DNA from: a virus
IMG/VR virus record: IMGVR_UViG_3300020438_003368
Location: 1 to 43,988 of that record
DNA: 43,988 bases
Direction: 5' to 3' (one strand)
Shown here piece after piece: positions 40,392 to 43,988 of this stretch. The first letter of the stretch is position 1. Each line of letters starts with the position of its first letter. Made by a program: the position numbers and the translations under genes. The notes below the pieces were generated by a model. It was not told the origin of the DNA. It saw nothing but the letters and a program-made list of their open reading frames with translations, and searched no databases.

Positions 40392-40420
40392 ATTATAATC
40401 GAAATGACATGAAATGTCAA
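40392..40420 (-). promoter_or_regulatory. leftward member of divergent promoter pair
   Basis: On the - strand: TTGACA (40415-40420), 17-nt spacer, TATAAT (40392-40397), with the A-rich block upstream. The -35 boxes of this and the rightward promoter are 35 nt apart. It drives the lysis, thyX and later genes. Confidence 0.85.
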
Positions 40421-40455
40421 GAAAAATTTTTACCATGTACTTTAAAAAATAATTC

Positions 40456-40484
40456 TTGACAAACATACTTGTTTTGTGTATAAT
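40456..40484 (+). promoter_or_regulatory. rightward member of divergent promoter pair, leaderless
   Basis: TTGACA (40456-40461), 17-nt spacer, TATAAT (40479-40484), then 6 nt and ATG at 40491. The upstream block AAAAAATAATTC matches the - strand promoters. It is the only promoter of this family on the + strand and should drive the bS21/MazG segment. Confidence 0.87.
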
Positions 40485-40490
40485 ATCCTA

Positions 40491-40676
40491 ATGAGAAATT
40501 ATAAAAAGAAACCGTGGAGCATGAAAGAGAAGGGGATACTTGCAAAGTATTACTACACTTGTCCAAAACAGGAAGTTTATTTACTACTACCGGATCGTAC
40601 TCCAAATGCAATAGCAAAGCAAGTTTTATACTTGAGGAAAAGAGGATGGCCGTTTAAACGTGAAAGTAAAGGTTAG
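40491..40676 (+). CDS. Myb/SANT-like small DNA-binding protein
   Basis: A 61-residue basic protein: WSMKEKGILAKYYYTCPKQE, then LLLPDRTPNAIAKQVLYLRK and RGWPF. This is one Myb-like unit (initial Trp, three helices, recognition helix around NAIAKQVLYLRKRG) like those in the larger proteins at 31621 and 34821. The ATG at 40491 is used because the earlier in-frame ATG at 40476 lies within the promoter -10 region. The predicted mRNA start coincides with the ATG. It may bind near the divergent promoters. Confidence 0.6.
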   Translation: MRNYKKKPWSMKEKGILAKYYYTCPKQEVYLLLPDRTPNAIAKQVLYLRKRGWPFKRESKG

Positions 40677-40872
40677 AAACAACAATGTTGAAAGCGCAGT
40701 ACGCGTGTTTAAAAAGAGGTGTAATGAGGTGATATTTGAATATCGAGAAAGAGAATACTATGAGAAGCCAAGCGCCAAGCGGCATAAAAGGAAGCAAGCT
40801 GCTAAGAGTCGAGAAAAACGACGGCAAGAAAAAGAAGACATCTTCCATGGAAAAAATAAAAAAATTATTTAA
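40660..40872 (+). CDS. rpsU: phage-encoded ribosomal protein bS21
   Basis: A 70-residue protein matching bS21: KVKVRNNNVESAVRVFKKRC, EYREREYYEKPSAKRHKRKQ and a Lys/Arg-rich helix. The RxxEYYEKPS-like segment followed by KRxKRK is diagnostic of the family. bS21 sits by the 3' end of 16S rRNA on the small subunit and affects initiation. Phage copies are thought to favour phage messages. GTG start overlapping the Myb-like gene by 17 nt. It is on the separate + strand segment with MazG. Confidence 0.88.
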   Translation: MKVKVRNNNVESAVRVFKKRCNEVIFEYREREYYEKPSAKRHKRKQAAKSREKRRQEKEDIFHGKNKKII

Positions 40873-41038
40873 TCGTAGAAAAGGCTGGCAATGGACAGAG
40901 CCTGATCCCGATGAAGTCTCCATAGACAACGCTTACAAAACACGTTGGATATGGTATCACACAATTCTAGCACTTGAACTACTTATGGTAAATATACTAC
41001 TTGTAGGTGTTATCATAGTGTTAGCAATTAAACTTTAG
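40847..41038 (+). CDS. small membrane protein (63 aa)
   Basis: A 63-residue protein MEKIKKLFNRRKGWQWTEPD with IDNAYKTRWIWYH and a transmembrane segment (about 38-62). The ATG at 40847 fits the start of a small protein type seen in marine phages; a longer frame from 40736 would be buried in the bS21 gene. It overlaps bS21 by 26 nt. Topology predicts a basic cytoplasmic N-terminus. Function unknown. Confidence 0.6.
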   Translation: MEKIKKLFNRRKGWQWTEPDPDEVSIDNAYKTRWIWYHTILALELLMVNILLVGVIIVLAIKL

Positions 41039-41046
41039 GAGTTATT

Positions 41047-41433
41047 ATGCAACAGGGAACTAATTTTGAATTAGTTGGGGATTTTATGGAATCAATGGAT
41101 CAAGAAGTGCGTATCAAGCCTTCTTTTCCTGAGGGAGACATACAGAAACTTAGATTTGATTTGGTAGAAGAAGAACTAGATGAGCTTCAGTACGGTATTG
41201 ACAATCAAGATATTGTTGAAATTGCGGACGCACTTACCGATCTTTTATATGTAGTGTACGGAGCAGGTCATGCTTTTGGAATAGACTTAGACGAGTGTTT
41301 TTCAGAGGTTCACCGAAGTAATATGAGCAAACTTGGTCCAGATTTTAAGCCAATAAAAAGGGAAGATGGAAAGGTATTGAAACCTGACACATACTCCCCT
41401 CCTGATCTTAAAACTATATTGGCAGGTCAGTAG
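41047..41433 (+). CDS. mazG: MazG-like nucleotide pyrophosphohydrolase
   Basis: A 128-residue enzyme of the all-alpha NTP-pyrophosphatase fold. Metal-binding residues are in VEEELDELQYG (41-50) and EIADALTDLLYVVYG (58-72): E42, E45, E58, D61 and D65. Phage MazG proteins hydrolyse dNTPs or (p)ppGpp-like nucleotides; the true substrate here is unknown. Preceded by AGGAG. Its end runs 14 nt into the oppositely oriented tRNA-Trp gene. Confidence 0.88.
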   Translation: MQQGTNFELVGDFMESMDQEVRIKPSFPEGDIQKLRFDLVEEELDELQYGIDNQDIVEIADALTDLLYVVYGAGHAFGIDLDECFSEVHRSNMSKLGPDFKPIKREDGKVLKPDTYSPPDLKTILAGQ

Positions 41434-41493
41434 GGACTTGAACCCCAACAAACGGTTTTGGAAACCGGTATGCTACCATTACATCACTGACCT
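41420..41493 (-). tRNA. tRNA-Trp (CCA anticodon)
   Basis: A 74-nt tRNA on the - strand: acceptor AGGTCAG paired with CTGACCT, discriminator G and encoded CCA end, anticodon CCA at 41459-41461 in loop TTCCAAA, T-arm with GTTCAAG. The anticodon arm closely matches enterobacterial tRNA-Trp, though its first pair (27-43) is a C-U mismatch. Its 5' end overlaps the sleB-like stop codon by 2 nt. Confidence 0.9.
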
Positions 41494-41950
41494 AATTCTC
41501 TGAGTAAAACCTATGGTCGCCTATTGTCGTATGATGACTATATGCGTCAGCCCAGTAGGGATTTACAGTATTTGCATGATACCAGTATATGTTACGGGGC
41601 AGTACTGGTGAATCTTTATTCTTTAGCCTCACATATGCAATCATTGTACACAAATTAAAAGTAGATAAGTCACTTCTTTTTGGGGTGTCAGATAGTCCAT
41701 CACAAAACCAACTAAACTGACAAATCCACTTTCCTCCCGCATTTTTTCGTTGCTTTACTACTTCACAAACTGTGCCAGGCCATCGCTTGTCTTTTACTCG
41801 ATTGAGCGTTACATCTGCGACTGCGTACATTCCTTGAATGGATTGGTTTCTAGCTTCCCAATAGATATTTTGTGCTAGACATTTTACTTCGTCTGCCATT
41901 ACCCAAGTACTGCTCGCCACCAAAGTGATGGCTACTATTACTCCTCTCAT
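41492..41950 (-). CDS. cell wall hydrolase, SleB-type, with signal peptide
   Basis: A 152-residue exported hydrolase. Signal peptide 1-19 (VIVAITLVASSTWVMA); mature part starts DEVKCLAQNIYWEARNQSIQ with the conserved Glu (E32), then VADVTLNRVKD and a C-terminal segment with His and Tyr. The family cleaves peptidoglycan (lytic transglycosylase-like). The ATG at 41950 is chosen because a longer frame from 42058 would be read from tRNA-His. Four Cys may form disulfides. Being exported by itself, it does not need a holin. Confidence 0.85.
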   Translation of the reverse strand: MRGVIVAITLVASSTWVMADEVKCLAQNIYWEARNQSIQGMYAVADVTLNRVKDKRWPGTVCEVVKQRKNAGGKWICQFSWFCDGLSDTPKRSDLSTFNLCTMIAYVRLKNKDSPVLPRNIYWYHANTVNPYWADAYSHHTTIGDHRFYSEN

Positions 41951-41975
41951 TTTTAGACTCCATACTATAAATCTC

Positions 41976-42052
41976 TGGGGTGAATGATGGGGCTTGAACC
42001 CATGACCACCGAAATCACAATTCGGAACTCTACCAACTGAGCTACATTCACC
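41976..42052 (-). tRNA. tRNA-His (GTG anticodon)
   Basis: A 77-nt tRNA on the - strand, including the extra 5' G (-1) opposite C73 that marks tRNA-His. Acceptor GTGAATG/CATTCAC, D-arm GCTCAGTTGGTAGAGT, anticodon loop TTGTGAT with GTG (42016-42018), perfect CCGAA/TTCGG stem, T-arm with GTTCAAG, and encoded CCA. Confidence 0.93.
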
Positions 42053-42076
42053 CCGCAAATTACCTTAGGTATACTA

Positions 42077-42337
42077 CTACCCCGCACTTCTTTGATAATA
42101 CATATCTTCTATAGCCTGTATCTCTATGGGTGAACGAAAAGAGTCCACTATCATAGGTATTACTCTACATTTGTACTTACCTCCGTAAGGCATATTAGCC
42201 CTACGGTGTTCCTCTAGTGTCCCTGCAAGTACTGCTTTCCTTTCGGTTTCAAACAGTCCTACAACATATATCGCGTCTCCCCAGCCTCCATTATCCAGCA
42301 TGGAGTGCAACACAGATAAGTGTAATTTAGTAGTCAT
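42077..42337 (-). CDS. unknown phage protein (86 aa)
   Basis: An 86-residue protein MTTKLHLSVLHSMLDNGGWG with DAIYVVGLFETERKAVLAG and KCRVIPMIVDSFRSP. The pattern suggests a small alpha/beta domain. AAAGG lies before its ATG, inside the end of the preceding frames. No family is recognised. It lies 18 nt ahead of the tRNA-His end in a run of very small genes. Confidence 0.55.
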   Translation of the reverse strand: MTTKLHLSVLHSMLDNGGWGDAIYVVGLFETERKAVLAGTLEEHRRANMPYGGKYKCRVIPMIVDSFRSPIEIQAIEDMYYQRSAG

Positions 42338-42584
42338 AGTTTAACCTTTTGAAGCGACGCGTGGTGAGTTTGGCTTTCGCTTTGCACGATAGCTTCCGTG
42401 AGATACAGTCTTTCGACCGTTTCGTCTCATTACTATTAATTGAGGTCTGGTTAGATCCTCTCGTATGGTACGTTTCCCCATAGTTTTTCCACTCCTGTTT
42501 TCCGTGTTCGATTAATGTTCTAGCTTCACATAAGCTCTGAAGAATACTCTGAAGCTCTTGTCTGTTCTTTCTTTTTGATGGCAT
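42327..42584 (-). CDS. small basic protein (85 aa), end uncertain
   Basis: An 85-residue frame. The first 35 residues (MPSKRKNRQELQSILQSLCE, ARTLIEHGKQEWKNYGE) look like a real helical protein. The rest is Ser/Asn/Lys/Arg-rich with no clear fold and overlaps a 46-residue frame that has its own start and better gene spacing. Either both frames are translated or the second half is an incidental extension. Function unknown. Confidence 0.4.
   Translation of the reverse strand: MPSKRKNRQELQSILQSLCEARTLIEHGKQEWKNYGETYHTRGSNQTSINSNETKRSKDCISRKLSCKAKAKLTTRRFKRLNYDY
42341..42481 (-). CDS. small basic protein (46 aa) nested in another frame
   Basis: A 46-residue frame: MGKRTIREDLTRPQLIVMRR, NGRKTVSHGSYRAKRKPNSP, ending ASKG. 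ATG at 42481 with AGGAG about 11 nt upstream; its TAA lies 3 nt before the next ATG, the usual spacing in this run. It is very basic, suggesting nucleic acid binding. It lies inside the 85-residue frame at 42327-42584 in a different phase, so one of the two may be spurious. Confidence 0.4.
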   Translation of the reverse strand: MGKRTIREDLTRPQLIVMRRNGRKTVSHGSYRAKRKPNSPRVASKG

Positions 42585-42723
42585 GCTTTCTCTCTGTAAG
42601 CCACACTCCGACTTCCTTAGGCATTCCCATTCCTGTACACAGGATCATTGCCTCACTCCATCTTAGCCCATCGTATTGCATACCACCTACGGTTATAAAC
42701 CAATCATACTGTTCATCTGTCAT
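42526..42723 (-). CDS. small phage protein of unknown function (65 aa)
   Basis: A 65-residue protein MTDEQYDWFITVGGMQYDGL, with RWSEAMILCTGMGMPKEVGV and a charged C-terminus that overlaps the next frame by 59 nt. The first 45 residues look like a compact helical fold. Its start overlaps the preceding stop by about 11 nt. No family recognised. Confidence 0.5.
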   Translation of the reverse strand: MTDEQYDWFITVGGMQYDGLRWSEAMILCTGMGMPKEVGVWLTERKHAIKKKEQTRASEYSSELM

Positions 42724-42850
42724 CTAACTTCTTTCCTTCTTTGCGAAAGCGTTTATTATATCTACGCTTGATTTTTTTGAGTTCTCCTTTACCCCAGCGA
42801 TAATACTTTCGTGCCTTAGTAAGAGCATCGTATTCGTCTCCGCCTTTCAT
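42713..42850 (-). CDS. small basic protein (45 aa)
   Basis: A 45-residue, strongly basic protein: MKGGDEYDALTKARKYYRWG, then KGELKKIKRRYNKRFRKEGK. The ATG at 42850 has AGGA 6 nt upstream; a longer frame from 42898 overlaps the micro-gene before it and is rejected. The form MKGGDEYDALT plus a Lys/Arg-rich helix recurs in small marine phage proteins. It probably binds nucleic acid; function unknown. Confidence 0.6.
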   Translation of the reverse strand: MKGGDEYDALTKARKYYRWGKGELKKIKRRYNKRFRKEGKKLDDR

Positions 42851-42860
42851 AGGTATCCTG

Positions 42861-42935
42861 TTACTCAACAGTAATAAGGTCGTTCTTCGGGCCGCCATAC
42901 GCTTCCCCTATCTCATATACGTTCAAAAATTTCAT
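42861..42935 (-). CDS. micro-protein (24 aa)
   Basis: A 24-residue frame MKFLNVYEIGEAYGGPKNDL plus ITVE. The ATG forms ATGA with the end of the 46-residue gene upstream, AAAAGG lies 5 nt before it, and 10 nt follow before the next gene. The VYEIGEAYGGP core resembles longer small phage proteins that continue after GGP, so this may be a shortened version. Confidence 0.4.
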   Translation of the reverse strand: MKFLNVYEIGEAYGGPKNDLITVE

Positions 42936-43072
42936 AGATACCTTTTCTTGTGTTTGTCATAGCCACGCTTTCCTCGTTTCTTACGGTCTACTTCTTTTCT
43001 TCCGCGAAAAGGAGTGTCACTAGAGAAGAGAAGGAAATGTGCCCTTGTTTTTGCTTTATTAATTTTTTTCAT
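42932..43072 (-). CDS. small basic phage protein (46 aa), leaderless
   Basis: A 46-residue basic protein MKKINKAKTRAHFLLFSSDT, PFRGRKEVDRKKRGKRGYDK and a Lys/Arg end. The first half with FLLFSSDTPF is of a type I recall in marine phages. Its ATG is 7 nt past the -10 box of the promoter at 43080-43108, so its mRNA is predicted to be leaderless. Function unknown; nucleic acid or ribosome binding is possible from charge. Confidence 0.55.
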   Translation of the reverse strand: MKKINKAKTRAHFLLFSSDTPFRGRKEVDRKKRGKRGYDKHKKRYL

Positions 43073-43079
43073 ACTGCGT

Positions 43080-43108
43080 ATTATATTACGATATACATCT
43101 TATGTCAA
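43080..43108 (-). promoter_or_regulatory. sigma-70-like promoter, leaderless start
   Basis: On the - strand: TTGACA (43103-43108), 17-nt spacer, TATAAT (43080-43085), 7 nt to the ATG at 43072. Preceded by the shared A-rich block, directly after the 67-residue gene. Confidence 0.85.
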
Positions 43109-43126
43109 GAACTATTTTCACCAACT

Positions 43127-43330
43127 CTACATCCAGCCTTCTTTTTTTGCTTTAATTTCCCATGCTTTCTCGAAGCCTTCGCCATGTGCATATGAAAACT
43201 CTTCGTTGTGCCAAGCTCTATTGAAGTAGCCCCAATAACAATCGTACATCGTTTTCTCACTTACATTTAAGTGACCTTTCGTCTTGTAAAACATCTCACA
43301 AACTTTTTTACGGCTTGGGTATTCATCCAT
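43127..43330 (-). CDS. small phage protein of unknown function (67 aa)
   Basis: A 67-residue protein starting MDEYPSRKKVCEMFYKTKGH, with YDCYWGYFNRAWHNEEF and a final WEIKAKKEGWM. Many aromatic residues suggest a compact helical fold. The ATG at 43330 overlaps the ppk2-like stop (ATGGATGA), so the two are probably co-translated; a longer frame from 43414 lies within the kinase gene. No family is recognised. Confidence 0.55.
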   Translation of the reverse strand: MDEYPSRKKVCEMFYKTKGHLNVSEKTMYDCYWGYFNRAWHNEEFSYAHGEGFEKAWEIKAKKEGWM

Positions 43331-43925
43331 TGCAAACCCTAATGATTGCTTCGGCAGCTGACTTGATGCCACTCTTTTTATCGTTGTAGTCAAGAACTTG
43401 CCACTCACTGTCAATTACACGCTCTTTCAAGAGTGTCATTCTATCGTAGTGCGACAGTGCGTTTTCATCATTCTCTGAGAACTTCCAGTAAGTCAGAGGA
43501 GAGTTCTTTCGTGTATCAATTCTGTACCTTTGCTCTTCCTCTGTGATAGATAGCCATAGTTTCACAAAGGTGGTGTTCTGAGCTTTCTCCCAACTTTTGT
43601 ACTCGTCTAGGAAGGTTTTGTACTGCTCTTCTGTGCACCAGCCATTTAGCTTTTGTACCATAGCTCTGGAATACCAAGAACGATCATAAAATACAATCTG
43701 ACCTTTCTGGGGCATTTTCGTACTCCAGTGGTCTAGCCAGTTCTCCATAGTGTCTTTACTTGGTTTTGTAGAGGGAACAACCGAGTACCATGCAGGGGAT
43801 AAGTATTGGGTCAAAGCTCGTATCGTACTTGACTTTCCAGCCGTGTCTCTGCCTTCTAATACTACTGCTATACGTTTATTGTTGTTACTTGCGATCTGAT
43901 TTAGTTTTGCTAATAATTTTTTCAT
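43323..43925 (-). CDS. polyphosphate kinase 2 (PPK2) family protein
   Basis: A 200-residue P-loop kinase. Walker A is EGRDTAGKSS (24-33), Walker B VFYDRSWYSRA (78-88) with D81 and R82, and the lid module has LWLSITEEEQRYRIDTRK then YWKFSENDENALSHYD, all as in PPK2. The family uses polyphosphate to phosphorylate nucleoside mono- or diphosphates, or the reverse. It is shorter than typical bacterial PPK2 (about 230-300), missing the N-terminal extension. The ATG is 6 nt beyond a -10 box. Class, and hence substrate, cannot be settled by eye. Confidence 0.87.
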   Translation of the reverse strand: MKKLLAKLNQIASNNNKRIAVVLEGRDTAGKSSTIRALTQYLSPAWYSVVPSTKPSKDTMENWLDHWSTKMPQKGQIVFYDRSWYSRAMVQKLNGWCTEEQYKTFLDEYKSWEKAQNTTFVKLWLSITEEEQRYRIDTRKNSPLTYWKFSENDENALSHYDRMTLLKERVIDSEWQVLDYNDKKSGIKSAAEAIIRVCNG

Positions 43926-43931
43926 GTTTGT

Positions 43932-43960
43932 ATTATCTCACCATTTAGCGAGAATGTCAA
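43932..43960 (-). promoter_or_regulatory. sigma-70-like promoter, leaderless start
   Basis: On the - strand: TTGACA (43955-43960), 17-nt spacer, GATAAT (43932-43937), 6 nt to the ATG of the PPK2 gene. The shared A-rich block is slightly changed (AAAATAACTC). The remaining bases to the window end hold nothing assignable. Confidence 0.78.
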
Positions 43961-43988
43961 GAGTTATTTTCCATTTACTGTAAGAAAA

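Noticed and set aside
40476-40490. ATG at 40476 as start of the Myb-like protein
   Set aside because: It lies inside the promoter, overlapping the -10 box, so it cannot be on the message made from it.
41951-42058. Extension of the SleB-like protein upstream
   Set aside because: It would be translated from the tRNA-His gene, and the signal peptide starts naturally at the ATG at 41950.
22987-43960. CRISPR-like array, suggested by a short sequence recurring across intergenic regions
   Set aside because: The repeats are kilobases apart, always next to gene starts, and fit sigma-70 promoters; there are no regular spacers.
1-43988. Prophage or integrated element
   Set aside because: No integrase, excisionase, repressor or attachment repeats are visible; the tRNAs are complete and carried inside the phage gene order.

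Overview
The window is a stretch of a tailed double-stranded DNA phage genome, AT-rich throughout, with the gene content of a lytic marine phage of a Gram-negative host. The host inference rests on an outer-membrane receptor gene, two lipoproteins, a spanin pair and gammaproteobacterial-looking IscU; a marine gammaproteobacterium is plausible but not proven. No integrase, repressor, attachment site, RNA polymerase, terminase, portal or capsid gene is visible, so this is only part of the genome.

Region 1 (1-12.4 kb, + strand) encodes host-recognition structures: small adaptor proteins, then three successive sets of fibre/adhesin genes, each closed by a small tail-assembly-chaperone-like gene (4136-4456, 6444-6758, 11122-11700). 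The adhesins differ in type: a beta-propeller-like protein, a polyglycine-rich protein and a 1142-residue lectin-like protein with an embedded cupredoxin-like module. A lipoprotein ends the run at a hairpin terminator.

Region 2 (43.9-12.4 kb, - strand) is one long colinear array transcribed toward that terminator. Following transcription it carries PPK2, a run of tiny genes, two tRNAs around a SleB-type hydrolase, a lysis block (spanins, GH24 endolysin), ThyX, a MazZ-like nucleotide hydrolase, DNA-binding proteins, a 2OG-Fe(II) oxygenase, a PC4-like protein, an NAD-dependent ligase split into two genes, Myb-like repeat protein, DnaB-type helicase, primase, family A polymerase, IscU and IscA, PhoH, a UvsW-like helicase, a likely SSB, Mre11/Rad50-like (SbcCD) nuclease, resolvase-like nuclease, 5'-3' exonuclease, ribonucleotide reductase, and finally a complete TonB-dependent outer-membrane receptor. 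The genes are packed with 1-20 nt overlaps. A short + strand segment (40.49-41.43 kb) encodes a Myb-like protein, ribosomal protein bS21, a small membrane protein and MazG.

Transcription appears to depend on the host sigma-70 holoenzyme: nine - strand and one + strand near-consensus promoters share an extended A-rich block running into TTCTTGACA, a 17-18 nt spacer and TATAAT. They sit directly after stop codons, and at several the next ATG lies 6-8 nt beyond the -10 box, which predicts leaderless mRNAs.

The most unusual content is iron- and energy-related: a TonB-dependent receptor translationally coupled to nrdB through a 52-residue protein, an IscU-IscA pair overlapping the polymerase gene, several iron enzymes (NrdB, 2OG oxygenase), PPK2 and bS21. 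Together they suggest a phage that supplements host iron uptake, Fe-S assembly, nucleotide supply and translation; that combined interpretation is inference.
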